The notes beneath the pieces are model-generated. The model saw nothing but the letters and a program-made list of their open reading frames with translations, ran no database searches and was not told the origin of the DNA. This document shows, in pieces, positions 1 through 8,670 of a stretch of 64,000 nt of DNA. The stretch is taken from assembly GCF_015244675.1 (NCBI RefSeq), contig NZ_JABCQO010000007.1, forward strand, positions 86,757 to 150,756, read 5' to 3'. The position numbers were made by a program, and so were the translations under genes. Numbering within the stretch: position 1 is the first letter of the stretch; each line of letters begins with the position of its first letter. Source of the DNA: Gluconobacter cerevisiae. Lineage in GTDB: Bacteria > Pseudomonadota > Alphaproteobacteria > Acetobacterales > Acetobacteraceae.

Positions 1-1
1 T

Positions 2-451
2 CACGCCATTGGCGAAGAGGCACACGGTGAGGAGATGGTCCGCGCCTTTGAGGAGCGGCTTGAAAACCTCCGTCCCGCCCAGCCGGAAAAAACCCTGACG
101 GCAACGGTTATCGGTGCGAACCTTGCAGGAGAAGAGGGTGGGCTGATCTCCGATCTTCTCAAACGCGCCGGGTTCCGCCTGTCCGCTTCCGAGCGTCCGG
201 ATGGCACCATCGCGCTCGAAACTCTGATCGCCCATCCGCCAGACCTTCTGGTGACCGGCATGATTTCCGAAGGTTCGTCCCTGGCCGAAAATGTTGTTCA
301 CCACCCCGCCTTGCAGGGACGATTTACAGGCGCGCACCGTCTGGCGCTGCCCGGCCGTCTGACGATGTGCGGCACACCGGAGACTCTCGATGCGCTGGAG
401 GCGCTGATCGCCGCGCATGATCGCCTGACCGCAGCGGAGCCTTCACCATGA
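2..451 (+). CDS. ABC transporter substrate-binding protein, C-terminal part (iron/siderophore or cobalamin type)
   Basis: This is the last 149 codons of a periplasmic binding protein; its start lies before the window. The segment has the alternating helix and strand pattern of class III (helical backbone) binding proteins, with a late LLVTGM strand and a closing leucine-rich helix. Its stop codon overlaps the start of a FecCD-type permease (ATGA), and an ATPase follows, so it is the recognition subunit of that importer. Family knowledge points to ferric siderophore, heme or cobalamin as substrate. Nothing visible here decides between them, and no signal peptide can be checked. Confidence 0.75.
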   Translation, partial: HAIGEEAHGEEMVRAFEERLENLRPAQPEKTLTATVIGANLAGEEGGLISDLLKRAGFRLSASERPDGTIALETLIAHPPDLLVTGMISEGSSLAENVVHHPALQGRFTGAHRLALPGRLTMCGTPETLDALEALIAAHDRLTAAEPSP

Positions 452-1434
452 GCCGTTACGCCCTGATCGTCGCTGTTCTGGTGGTGCTGGTTCTGCTCCT
501 CTCTATCCTGTCCTTGAGCGCAGGCCCGGCGGGGATCGGCGTCCTTCAGGGCCTGTCCGATATGTTGCATGGCCGTGAGACGATTGCCGCGACCATCATC
601 GGTCAGATCCGCCTGCCACGGATGATTCTCGCCCTGCTGGTTGGCGGTACGCTCGGTCTGTCGGGGGCGGCGCTTCAGGGACTGGTCCGCAATCCGCTCG
701 CCGATCCGGGTGTGCTCGGTATTTCGGGCTGCGGCGCGCTTGGGGCCGTGCTCGTCTTCTACACGGGCGTCTCGGCAGTTTGGGCGCCTGCGCTTCCATT
801 GGCGGCGTTGTCGGGCGCCGGGCTGGCCACGCTTCTGCTTCTGGCCCTCACGCGCGGCGGGACGCTCGTTCTGGTGCTGGCCGGTGCGGCACTGGGCTCC
901 ATGAGTGCAGCACTTCTGGCCCTGACGCTCAACCTCGTGCCGAGCCCCTATGCGTCCTATGAAATCATGCACTGGCTGATGGGGTCCCTGTCGCGTGCGA
1001 GCCTGCATGATGTTCTGATCGCCTTGCCCGGTCTGCTGGTTGGGTCGGCGTTTCTACTCGGGACCGGACGGTCTCTGGATGCCCTGACCCTTGGTGAAGA
1101 TGTGGCCCACACGATGGGTTTCTCCCTACGCGCAGTGCAGTGGCGCGTTGTGATCGGAACGGCGTTGGCTGTTGGAAGCGGTGTGGCCGTCGCGGGCGGG
1201 ATCGGGTTCGTCGGCCTCGTCATGCCGCATCTGCTGCGCCCGCTCGTCGGAGCGCGCCCCTCGCGTCTGCTCCTGCCGTCCGCGCTGGGAGGGGCCGCAC
1301 TGCTGCTGGCGGCGGATCTGTTCGTGCGCCTGCCAGTCAGCGGCACCGAACTGCAACTCGGCGTCGTCACCTCCCTGATCGGAACACCGGTTTTCTTCTG
1401 GCAGGTCTGGCGCCTGCGCGGACGACCGGGATAG
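448..1434 (+). CDS. FecCD-family ABC transporter permease
   Basis: A 328-residue polytopic membrane protein with about nine or ten hydrophobic segments, the normal size for FecCD/BtuC permeases. Family hallmarks are visible: RLPRMILALLVGGTLGLSGA near residues 52-71, then VRNPLADPGVLGISGCGALG, and GIGFVGLVMPHLLRP near residues 250-264, which forms the coupling helices that contact the ATPase. It overlaps the binding-protein gene by four bases and is nine bases from the ATPase gene. It should import an iron chelate, heme or cobalamin across the inner membrane; the substrate is not determinable. Confidence 0.9.
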   Translation: MSRYALIVAVLVVLVLLLSILSLSAGPAGIGVLQGLSDMLHGRETIAATIIGQIRLPRMILALLVGGTLGLSGAALQGLVRNPLADPGVLGISGCGALGAVLVFYTGVSAVWAPALPLAALSGAGLATLLLLALTRGGTLVLVLAGAALGSMSAALLALTLNLVPSPYASYEIMHWLMGSLSRASLHDVLIALPGLLVGSAFLLGTGRSLDALTLGEDVAHTMGFSLRAVQWRVVIGTALAVGSGVAVAGGIGFVGLVMPHLLRPLVGARPSRLLLPSALGGAALLLAADLFVRLPVSGTELQLGVVTSLIGTPVFFWQVWRLRGRPG

Positions 1435-1443
1435 GCACGGATC

Positions 1444-2214
1444 ATGATCCTCCAGACCGACACACTCAGCCTGACCCTTCAGGGGAACAGGCTCCTGCAC
1501 GACATCACGTTCGACGTCCGACCCGGCGAAGTCCTCGGCCTGATTGGCCCGAATGGCGCAGGCAAAAGTACGCTCCTGCGCGTCATGGCCGGACTGCTCC
1601 GTCCCGAAACCGGCCGTGTCCTGCTGGATGGACAGGACCTGTTCTCCATGCCACCCGAACAGCGCGGGCGGCATCTGGCCTATCTCCCGCAGGACGCGCC
1701 ATCTGCCATCGGCATGAGCGTGTGGGACGTCGTGACGCTCGGTCGTCTGCCCCATCGTCGCACGGTATCGGCGGAACAGGACGCGGCTGCCGTTCAGCAG
1801 GCGTTGAATGCCGTGGGAATGAGCGCCTTCGCCGACCGCTCCTCCGCTAGTCTGTCAGGCGGTGAGCGCGCGCGCGTTCTCCTCGCCCGGGCTCTTGCGG
1901 TTGAGGCTCCTGTCCTGCTGGTGGATGAGCCAGTCGCAGCGCTCGACCCTGCTCAGGCCCTGACGGTCATGGAATTGTTTAACCGATACGCGGCGCAGGG
2001 TCAGGCGGTGGCCGTCGTCCTGCACGATCTGGCGCTCGCAGCCCGTTTCTGCACCCGGATCGCCGTGCTGTCGGAAGGTGCTCTCGTCAGCATCGGGCCG
2101 CCGTCAGACGTACTGACTGACGCGCTTTTCGCTGATGTTTACGGTGTGGCGGTGCGACGCTGCGGAGAGGTCGCCGTCCCCTGGTCGCTGGTGTCGAGGA
2201 ATCGTGCGCTATAA
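1444..2214 (+). CDS. ABC transporter ATP-binding protein (FecE/BtuD type)
   Basis: A 256-residue ATPase that energises the importer encoded just upstream. Walker A is GPNGAGKST at residues 35-43, the signature is LSGGERARV near residue 138, and Walker B is VLLVDEP followed by the D-loop ALDP. The H-loop histidine is in VVLHDLALAARF. Order and size match FecE/HmuV-type subunits. The 3' end runs 76 bases into the antisense 3' end of the SBF-like symporter gene, so the two transcripts are convergent and overlap in coding sequence. Confidence 0.92.
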   Translation: MILQTDTLSLTLQGNRLLHDITFDVRPGEVLGLIGPNGAGKSTLLRVMAGLLRPETGRVLLDGQDLFSMPPEQRGRHLAYLPQDAPSAIGMSVWDVVTLGRLPHRRTVSAEQDAAAVQQALNAVGMSAFADRSSASLSGGERARVLLARALAVEAPVLLVDEPVAALDPAQALTVMELFNRYAAQGQAVAVVLHDLALAARFCTRIAVLSEGALVSIGPPSDVLTDALFADVYGVAVRRCGEVAVPWSLVSRNRAL

Positions 2215-3161
2215 CGCCGGGCCAGCAGCGTGCAGGTGAAAAGCTGGATCTGGTGATAAATCATGAGTGGCAGCACGATGATGCCGACCGACGCTGCCGG
2301 AAAAATAACGCTCGCCATCGGCACGCCTGACGCCAGAGACTTCTTTGATCCGCAGAACTGAAGCGCAATGCTGTTTGCTGTTGTCTGTCCCAGCCCCTTG
2401 CCCATCAGGTGCGACAGACCCAGAACCAGCGCCAGCATGGCACTGTCGAGCAATGCGACTTCCAACAGATGCGCGCCCGAAACGCGATGCCAGATCCCCT
2501 CCACCACGGCGGAGCTGAACGCGGTATAGACCACAACGACAATGGACCCGCGATCGGTAAACGAGATCAGGATCTTGTGCTTGCGCACGATCGGCCCGAC
2601 CCATTTCTGAAGGATCTGTCCCAGCGCGAAGGGCAGCAGAAGCTCTTTGCTCACGTCGAGAATGGAGCCCAGCGGCGAATGCTCCGCTCCCACATGTCCA
2701 AGCACCAGCCCGGTCAGCAGCGGCGTCATTGCAATGCCTGCAATGTTGGAAACCGTCGCGGCACAGATCGCCGCCGTGACATTCCCCTTTGCAATGGAGG
2801 TCAGCGCGATGGAAGACTGCACGGTGGATGGCAGGCAGCACAGGAACAGGACGCCCGACCACAGCTCCTCGCCAAACAGCGCATCGGGAAAGATTGTCCG
2901 GAACAGCAGATGCAGTCCAACCCCGAGCAAAGGAAACAGAGCGAACGTACAGAACAGCACGCTCCCCTGAAGTTTCCAGTCCTTCACGCTGTCCACAATG
3001 GCGTGACGTTCGAGCTTCGCACCCTGAAAGAAGAACATGAACGTGATGAGGATCGTCACGACATGCTGAAGAATATGCTCCATCTGTCCACGGCAGGGTA
3101 GAATGGAGGCCAGCGCAATCGCGCAGATCAGGGAGAAGAGAAAGGGGTCAAGGCGCTTCAT
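2139..3161 (-). CDS. Bile acid:sodium symporter-like membrane protein (SBF-like family)
   Basis: A 340-residue membrane protein with about ten hydrophobic segments, starting with one directly after MKRLDP. Characteristic stretches of the SBF-like group (YfeH type) are FLCCLPSTVQSSIALTSIAKGN and QFCGSKKSLASGVPMA, which in related transporters build the crossed-helix substrate site. The substrate is unknown; relatives carry organic anions with sodium. The C-terminal tail of about 25 residues is antisense to the end of the ABC ATPase gene and is unlikely to be part of the membrane fold. Confidence 0.85.
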   Translation of the reverse strand: MKRLDPFLFSLICAIALASILPCRGQMEHILQHVVTILITFMFFFQGAKLERHAIVDSVKDWKLQGSVLFCTFALFPLLGVGLHLLFRTIFPDALFGEELWSGVLFLCCLPSTVQSSIALTSIAKGNVTAAICAATVSNIAGIAMTPLLTGLVLGHVGAEHSPLGSILDVSKELLLPFALGQILQKWVGPIVRKHKILISFTDRGSIVVVVYTAFSSAVVEGIWHRVSGAHLLEVALLDSAMLALVLGLSHLMGKGLGQTTANSIALQFCGSKKSLASGVPMASVIFPAASVGIIVLPLMIYHQIQLFTCTLLARRYSARFLDTSDQGTATSPQRRTATP

Positions 3162-3253
3162 GCCGCACTATGTCCGCATCCGGCCCGGACATGCAACGGT
3201 CCCGGAGGTCATATCCGGTTTGTCGCCAACCACGTGATTGGTTGCTTGCGCTC

Positions 3254-4264
3254 TTAGCAATGGGAGGGAAGGTAGGTCAGATATGTTGCTTCGGAAAACA
3301 GACCCATTTCCGCCCGCCGTTTGTCCAGTGTCTTTGGATTTTCTCCGCCTGCGTCGAGTGAAAATGGCGCATAATGATGGTTCTGACATGAGAGTTGTGA
3401 GCCGTAATGTTGCTTTCCGGTCGTGGCAAGCATGACGCGGTCCGTCAGCAGTGCATAATCTGGTTTGCTGAATTTCCCCGCCCGCGCATACGGTGCAAGC
3501 TGGCGCAGGGCCCTTGTCTGAAAAGCGGGATCGTCATCGGCATGCTGGACCATCAACCATACCATGTTGGCCGCTCTGGGGCCTGCCTGTATCGTGGTTG
3601 ACCACCCGTTCTTGTCCAGAAGATCTCTCACCCAGTGGCTGTTGTTCCAATCCACGTCCGTGAGTGCCTCGAGCATACGGTTTTTAAGCATTTTAAGCGT
3701 ATCAGCGTCCACGCCTGACAGGCTGTCCAGTGACCCCGTTCCCAAGGGACTGCGCCAGGCCTGATCGGGAATGATACGGGCAGTCGCTTCTTCCTCCAGC
3801 GTATTCTGTCCCGTCCCGTGAATGGCATTGGTTGAAGCCGTAATTCCGGCCTCATAAACCTGACAGTAGGGAAGGCTTTTGAAAAGTGCGGTATGAAATG
3901 TTTCGAAAGTTTTGAAATCGTTCGCGGCTTCTACCCCATTGAGGATCTGCGAACATAATCGATCCTGATAACCGCGATCTTCTGGAACGGACGCCTTGAT
4001 CCCAAGCTTTTCCAGCTTCACATCCTGTGTCAGAGCCGCCTCATGCACGCAGGCTTTTCCATAAGCCTCAATGGCTTTCCAGTCTGCCCCCTGTTGTGCC
4101 GTTGCCCCCGGAAAAGCGCCCCGAACGAAGCTGTAATCTCCCGGATCGAAGCTTCCGCCATGAATAAAAGGGATTAGAACCGACGGTGGCGCAACGGCTC
4201 CAAATGCGGAAGGTATTGCCCCCAGAGCGGCCAGCAGGATCAACATGCGAAAACGGCTCATCAT
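3254..4264 (-). CDS. Secreted DUF6624-like protein
   Basis: A 336-residue protein with a clear signal peptide (MLILLAALGAIPSAFG, then AVA). The C-terminal third has the features I associate with DUF6624: WLMVQHADDDPAFQ, then YALLTDRVMLATTGKQHYGSQ. The family has no known activity. Two consecutive ATG codons give two possible starts one codon apart. It has an unusual number of cysteines for an exported protein (several in the middle and one as last residue), which may form disulfides in the periplasm. It stands alone between the symporter and tRNA-Phe. Confidence 0.75.
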   Translation of the reverse strand: MMSRFRMLILLAALGAIPSAFGAVAPPSVLIPFIHGGSFDPGDYSFVRGAFPGATAQQGADWKAIEAYGKACVHEAALTQDVKLEKLGIKASVPEDRGYQDRLCSQILNGVEAANDFKTFETFHTALFKSLPYCQVYEAGITASTNAIHGTGQNTLEEEATARIIPDQAWRSPLGTGSLDSLSGVDADTLKMLKNRMLEALTDVDWNNSHWVRDLLDKNGWSTTIQAGPRAANMVWLMVQHADDDPAFQTRALRQLAPYARAGKFSKPDYALLTDRVMLATTGKQHYGSQLSCQNHHYAPFSLDAGGENPKTLDKRRAEMGLFSEATYLTYLPSHC

Positions 4265-4401
4265 GACGACATCCTGTCAGGAAATGTTACGTCACGATGC
4301 CCTGCATCAGAGGCTCAGATCAAGACCGTAATGGTCTTAGCTGCCGCACACATGCAGTCGCTCTGAAGTGCGGTGCAAAATAATCATTTCAAGGAAGTAA
4401 A

Positions 4402-4477
4402 TGGTGCCCAAGACCGGGATCGAACCAGTGACACTGCGATTTTCAGTCGCATGCTCTACCAACTGAGCTACTTGGGC
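4402..4477 (-). tRNA. tRNA-Phe (GAA)
   Basis: The 76-base minus-strand sequence folds as a cloverleaf. The acceptor stem is GCCCAAG with CTTGGGC, the D arm contains AGCTCAGTTGGTAGAGC, the anticodon loop is CTGAAAA with GAA in the middle, and the T arm is GGTTCGATCC. The 3' CCA is encoded (seen as tgg at 4402-4404 on the plus strand). Confidence 0.97.
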
Positions 4478-4538
4478 ACCGAAGCTTCAGGAATAACCCC
4501 GTTGCGGAGATGGGGTGTAGCTTATCATTGCGGCGGGA

Positions 4539-4718
4539 TCAACCCTCTCCGTCGTGATATTCGTCCTGTTCTTCGTCATTGTCCTGACGAAAGGACGGAA
4601 CGCGGTATGTTCCGCTGAACCAGCGGCCCAGATCGACATCTGCACAGTGTTGGGAGCAGAAGGGGCGAAACCTTGCATCGGTGGGACGGTGACAGATCGG
4701 ACAGGTGGACTCGCTCAT
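4539..4718 (-). CDS. yacG: DNA gyrase inhibitor YacG-like zinc protein
   Basis: A 59-residue protein beginning MSESTCPICHRP. It has the four-cysteine zinc ribbon of YacG: CPIC near residues 6-9 and CSQHC near residues 21-25, then DLGRWFSGTYRVP, the conserved DLxxWxxxxYxxP segment, and an acidic tail. In E. coli YacG binds GyrB and inhibits gyrase. The ATG overlaps the stop of the RNase E/G-like gene (ATGA), so it is the last gene of infA-maf-rng-yacG, an order common in alphaproteobacteria. It is easily missed because of its length. Confidence 0.9.
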   Translation of the reverse strand: MSESTCPICHRPTDARFRPFCSQHCADVDLGRWFSGTYRVPSFRQDNDEEQDEYHDGEG

Positions 4719-5758
4719 GACAGGCTCCAGCTTGCGGGGGGGGCGTTGGGGTCAAGGACAAGGTTTAGCGTCCGCGCGCGCCGAGAGATGAACTCTGCGA
4801 GAGCCACAGGGTCACTTTCCAGTGCCTTGATGAGGCTGATTGAGGTCGTCAGCGTCTGGCCCGTGCGCTCTTCGCGCAGGATCGTCCGCAGGATGGACAG
4901 GGCTTGACCCTGCGGGGAAGACAGAAGTTCATGTAAAGGAGGGCGACGGCGCGGGCGCGTCAACTCCAGCAGGCCGGATGGGGTCGCGCCGAGCACTTCC
5001 GGTTTGAGCGGATCTCCGGATAGCGCTTCTCGGAAAAACGGTGCCAAAGCTGCACGTTTGCGCGTCTTCACACCTGCCGGATCTACCAGAATTGTGCCTG
5101 AGAGGTTCCGCAGACGGATCTGCCGTGCCAGCTCGGGAAAAGCCGCGACATTCCCTTTGAAGTCAGGGGCGCCAGTGCTGTCGAGGTCAATGGCAATCAG
5201 GGCGGGGGTCGGGAAAAAACTGGCGGTCAGCAGACCCAGATCGGCTTCGGAACTGCCAAGATTGTCAAAATCGGCCTCAAGCGCGCCATCAAATGCCTGC
5301 TGGCAGCGCTGAAGGCGCGGACGCAGCCGGACAGGCAGTTTTGCCGCAATGCCCGCATCGTCCACGAAAATTGGCGCATCCGGATAGCGGTTCGCCAGTT
5401 CATCCAGTGGGGTCGGGCCGCGTTCCAGCAGTTTGGGGGCGGAGGGTGGTTCAGCGGGCATGTCGGCCCGACGCAGGCGCAGACCCTTGCCGTTCTGTGC
5501 CGAGCGACTGACGCGGGCTGCGGTCAGAGCGCCTTCGATCAGGGCGTCGCGGGTGGAGAGAAAACCACTCTGGCCATCTTCTAACAGAACGAACGCACCA
5601 CCCAGAGCTGGGGCGGCTTTCTGGACGCGGACAACGTGCCAGTCTTCCAGACCATCCGGGCAGCCGGGGCGCCAGAGTGCGACGTCCAGCAGCGTGTCAT
5701 GATCCGTGACGGCAATCCGCACTTCGCCCGGAGAACAGGCTGCGCGGATTTCAGTCAT
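4715..5758 (-). CDS. rng: Ribonuclease E/G family protein, short form
   Basis: A 347-residue member of the RNase E/G family, shorter than the ~490 residues of E. coli RNase G. The catalytic part is recognisable: LIAIDLDSTGAPDFKGN contains the first metal-ligand aspartate, RQIRLRNLSGTILVDPAGVK the second, and SGLLELTRPRRR corresponds to the FGLLEMSRQR element of RNase E. The S1-like N-terminal region is reduced. The start overlaps the maf stop (ATGA) and its stop overlaps yacG. The likely role is 5'-monophosphate-dependent RNA processing in the cytoplasm; activity of this compact form is inferred from the motifs. Confidence 0.85.
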   Translation of the reverse strand: MTEIRAACSPGEVRIAVTDHDTLLDVALWRPGCPDGLEDWHVVRVQKAAPALGGAFVLLEDGQSGFLSTRDALIEGALTAARVSRSAQNGKGLRLRRADMPAEPPSAPKLLERGPTPLDELANRYPDAPIFVDDAGIAAKLPVRLRPRLQRCQQAFDGALEADFDNLGSSEADLGLLTASFFPTPALIAIDLDSTGAPDFKGNVAAFPELARQIRLRNLSGTILVDPAGVKTRKRAALAPFFREALSGDPLKPEVLGATPSGLLELTRPRRRPPLHELLSSPQGQALSILRTILREERTGQTLTTSISLIKALESDPVALAEFISRRARTLNLVLDPNAPPASWSLS

Positions 5759-6411
5759 GCGATCCAGCCGCCTGACGGCTTGCCCACCGGTTGCCCGCGC
5801 AGGAGCTGCGCAGTTTCAAACAAAGGTAGCCCCACAACGGCGGAATAGCTGCCGCCAATCTGGCGGATATGGGCGGCGGCGGCACCCTGAATGGCATAAC
5901 CGGCCGCCTTGCCCTTCCAGTCCCCCTGCGCGATCAGGGCATCGATCTGCGCATCGGTCAGGCGATGGAAAATGACGGAGGTTTCCACCAGCCGCTCGCA
6001 GGAATTGCCCTGCGGCCAGCCCGCGCTCGGGCGCAGGACAACAGCGGTCAGAACCTTGTGCCGGCGGCCCGACAGCAGCTTTAGGCAGGCGCGGGCCGTC
6101 TTTTCGTCTTCGGCTTTCGGCAGGATGCGCCGACCGACCGACACCACGGTATCCGCGCCGAGGACTAATGCGGCATCCGTGCGTTGCGCGGCCACATGCT
6201 CCGCTTTCTGGCGGGCGAGGCGCTGCGCAAGCGGGCGCGGCAGTTCGCCGGGGCGCGGTTCTTCGTCGATATCGGCGCTCACGACGGCGTCGGGCACGAT
6301 GCCGATCTGTTCCAGCAGGCTCAGGCGGCGCGGGGAGGCGGAGGCCAGAACGAGCTTCGGACGGTCCAAAAGGCCGGATGACCCTTCTGCGGAAGACGGG
6401 GATGCGGTCAT
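5755..6411 (-). CDS. maf: Maf family nucleotide pyrophosphatase
   Basis: A 218-residue protein. The N-terminal LVLASASPRRLSLLEQIGI is the Maf nucleotide-binding signature, VLGADTVVSVG carries the catalytic aspartate, and GYAIQGAAA is the conserved late motif. Maf proteins hydrolyse non-canonical or UTP/dTTP-type nucleotides to monophosphates; which ones this protein prefers cannot be read. It lies 13 bases after infA and overlaps rng by four bases, so translation is probably coupled through the cluster. Confidence 0.92.
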   Translation of the reverse strand: MTASPSSAEGSSGLLDRPKLVLASASPRRLSLLEQIGIVPDAVVSADIDEEPRPGELPRPLAQRLARQKAEHVAAQRTDAALVLGADTVVSVGRRILPKAEDEKTARACLKLLSGRRHKVLTAVVLRPSAGWPQGNSCERLVETSVIFHRLTDAQIDALIAQGDWKGKAAGYAIQGAAAAHIRQIGGSYSAVVGLPLFETAQLLRGQPVGKPSGGWIA

Positions 6412-6424
6412 GCGGCGGACTGTC

Positions 6425-6643
6425 TTACTTGAAGCGGAACGTGATCCGGCCCTTGGACAGGTCGTAGGGCGTCATTTCGACGTTGACGCGGTCACCGGCC
6501 AGAACACGGATACGGTTCTTGCGCATCTTGCCGCTCGTATGGGCGAGAATGGTGTGCTCGTTGTCGAGCGTGACGCGGAACATGGCGTTGGGGAGCAGTT
6601 CCATGACGGTGCCGGTAAACTCGATCAGGTCTTCTTTTGACAT
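6425..6643 (-). CDS. infA: Translation initiation factor IF-1
   Basis: The full 72 residues of IF-1, an S1/OB-fold protein that binds the ribosomal A site during initiation. [40 protein letters not shown] and the closing [11 protein letters not shown] are typical. It is the first gene of infA-maf-rng-yacG on the minus strand. The 166 bases between it and the helicase gene upstream hold nothing I recognise and should contain the promoter. Confidence 0.98.
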   Translation of the reverse strand: MSKEDLIEFTGTVMELLPNAMFRVTLDNEHTILAHTSGKMRKNRIRVLAGDRVNVEMTPYDLSKGRITFRFK

Positions 6644-6809
6644 GTGAATCCTTGCTTCAGGGACAGGGTAATGATCTGCGCGCGGCAGTGGCTCCGGTGC
6701 GGAGCCAGAAAATCCAGCCCGCTATGTGCGGACTGTCAGCCCAAAGGTCAAGCGCGACCGGCCCCTGTCCCGGGATTCTTGCGGTTTTTATGCCGGTCCG
6801 ACGTGGTTT

Positions 6810-8102
6810 TCAGGAGGCTTTGCCAACGCCTTGAGCTGCGGCGCGGGCTGCCATTTTTTCTTCCTCGGTCCAGATGCGGCGTTCGCGCACCTTCTGCGGC
6901 TTGACCTGCTTGACCGGACCACCGCCAAGCACGGGCGGGCGCATGGTGGAGTTCCGGGCCTTTTCGCAGTGCCATTCATGGCTGTCATGAACGTCCAGAG
7001 TCCGGCCGATCTCACGCTCGACGGCATGGAGCCAGGCGCGCTGCTCGGCATCGCAGAGCGTGATGGCGAAACCGCTGCGGCCCGCACGGCCCGTCCGTCC
7101 GATCCGGTGAACATAGCTTTCCGGCAGGCTCGGTAGATCGTGGTTGATGACATGCGTGACCGTATCGACGTCAATGCCACGCGCCGCGATATCGGTTGCC
7201 ACCAGAACCTGCACGTCGCCTTCGCGGAACGCATTCAGCGCCCGCTCACGCTGACCCTGCGACCGGTTGCCGTGCAGAGCCTCGGCTGTAATGCCGGACT
7301 CGGTCAGGAAGGTGCAGACCTCGTTGGCGATGTTCTTCTGCAATGTGAAGACAACAGCCTGACCGATGCCCGGCGTCTGAAGCTGGGACAGAAGGGCCGC
7401 TTTCTTGTTGGACGCATCCATAAACATGACCGACTGCGCGATGCGGTCCACCGTGGTGGAAGGCGGTGCGATCTCGACCTTGGCCGGGTCGTGCAGGAGG
7501 CTCTCGACGAGGGCCGTAATGGATTTCGGCATCGTGGCGGAAAACAGCACCGTGTGCCGGTCTGCGGGGAGCGTTGCAACAATGCGTTCGATGGGTTTTG
7601 CAAAGCCCATGTCCAGCATCTGGTCAGCTTCATCCAGCACGAGCGCTTCAAGCTGCGACAGATCGCACAGGCCCTGCTCAATCAGGTCCAGCAGACGTCC
7701 CGGTGCAGCGACGATGATGTCCACGCCCTCTTCAAGCGCCTTGACCTGATGAAACTGACTGACACCACCGAAAATCGTGGTGACGCGCACTGGCTGATGG
7801 CGGCTGAAGCTCTCGAACCCGTCCGCGATCTGCGAAACCAGTTCGCGCGTGGGTGCCAGAACCAGAATGCGCGCGCCGTTTTTAGGGGCCGGGCGCGGGG
7901 TTTCGGCAAGCCGGTGCAGCAGCGGGAGCGCGAAAGAGGCCGTCTTGCCCGTGCCGGTCTGCGCCAGTCCAAGCAGATCGCGGCCTTCCAGCAGAAACGG
8001 GATGGACTGGGCCTGAATGGGTGTCGGCTTGACGTAGCCTGCGTCGTCCAGAGCGCGAAGGATCGTGGGCGCAAGGCCGAGATCGGCAAAAGTCACGGAC
8101 AT
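6810..8102 (-). CDS. DEAD-box RNA helicase (RhlE-like)
   Basis: A 430-residue ATP-dependent RNA helicase with all core motifs in order: F-x-Q motif (FADLGL and PTPIQAQSIP), Walker A AQTGTGKT, PTRELVSQ, TPGR-equivalent APGRLL, DEAD in LVLDEADQMLD, SAT, then the second RecA domain with ATDIAARGIDV and HRIGRTGRAG. After about residue 370 comes a short basic tail. RhlE-type helicases remodel ribosomal and messenger RNA; the exact subfamily is a judgement from overall similarity. The gene is monocistronic as far as visible. Confidence 0.93.
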   Translation of the reverse strand: MSVTFADLGLAPTILRALDDAGYVKPTPIQAQSIPFLLEGRDLLGLAQTGTGKTASFALPLLHRLAETPRPAPKNGARILVLAPTRELVSQIADGFESFSRHQPVRVTTIFGGVSQFHQVKALEEGVDIIVAAPGRLLDLIEQGLCDLSQLEALVLDEADQMLDMGFAKPIERIVATLPADRHTVLFSATMPKSITALVESLLHDPAKVEIAPPSTTVDRIAQSVMFMDASNKKAALLSQLQTPGIGQAVVFTLQKNIANEVCTFLTESGITAEALHGNRSQGQRERALNAFREGDVQVLVATDIAARGIDVDTVTHVINHDLPSLPESYVHRIGRTGRAGRSGFAITLCDAEQRAWLHAVEREIGRTLDVHDSHEWHCEKARNSTMRPPVLGGGPVKQVKPQKVRERRIWTEEEKMAARAAAQGVGKAS

Positions 8103-8229
8103 AATAAAGCGGCGCCTCCGGCGCTGAGTAAAGCTGCGCCTGATGGGGCTTCGCGGATTCAGAAAACGGGCTTGTACGAATGATGCCTCCCGCCGTCAAC
8201 GCGGTGGAAAGACGTGCAGACTCAGTTCG

Positions 8230-8670
8230 TCAGGACAGTTTGGAAATATCGCGCATGGCGACGACCAGATTCATATGCGACGCCAGAAGTCTCTGCGGCA
8301 GGGACGGCAGATAAATCCGGATAGCCTCAAGCCGTTTGGAGTCCGGAAGGGCCGCAAATGGCGTGCGCGACCCCGGACCGTCACTTCCTGCGTCATAGCT
8401 TTTTGCAATCGCGGCAAGCAGCGTCGCGGGGATGGAAGCCAGAAGCGCTTTCTGCGCCGGGTTCAGAAGACGGTCCCGCAGGGGGCCGGAGAGCGTGCGC
8501 TCTTCGGCTATTTTCGGAGCTTCGTAAGGCTTGAGCTGGCTCAGCGGAAACTCGACCTCCACGCCATTGGCCTGCTCCACATAGCCGGTGGTGCCGTCGA
8601 TATCGACCAGCCTGCCGTCATGCGTGCCCTTGAGGTCCGAAACATGATCACCGATCGACAGGCGGGCCAT
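8230..8670 (-). CDS. Conserved hypothetical protein downstream of hisD
   Basis: A 146-residue protein that I cannot assign. Residues 1-50 (MARLSIGDHVSDLKGTHDG, then GRLVDIDGTTGYVEQANGVE) look like a small beta-barrel, KOW/SH3-like domain; the rest is helical. The open frame extends upstream inside hisD, but the ATG at 8670 shares its first base with the hisD stop (TGATG), which argues for translational coupling and this start. Being third in hisG-hisD-orf suggests steady housekeeping expression, not necessarily a histidine role. Confidence 0.7.
   Translation of the reverse strand: MARLSIGDHVSDLKGTHDGRLVDIDGTTGYVEQANGVEVEFPLSQLKPYEAPKIAEERTLSGPLRDRLLNPAQKALLASIPATLLAAIAKSYDAGSDGPGSRTPFAALPDSKRLEAIRIYLPSLPQRLLASHMNLVVAMRDISKLS

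Noticed and set aside
298..1008. A 236-codon minus-strand open frame over the FecCD permease
   Set aside because: Shadow of a membrane-protein gene in GC-rich DNA; Arg/Gln-rich with no motif.
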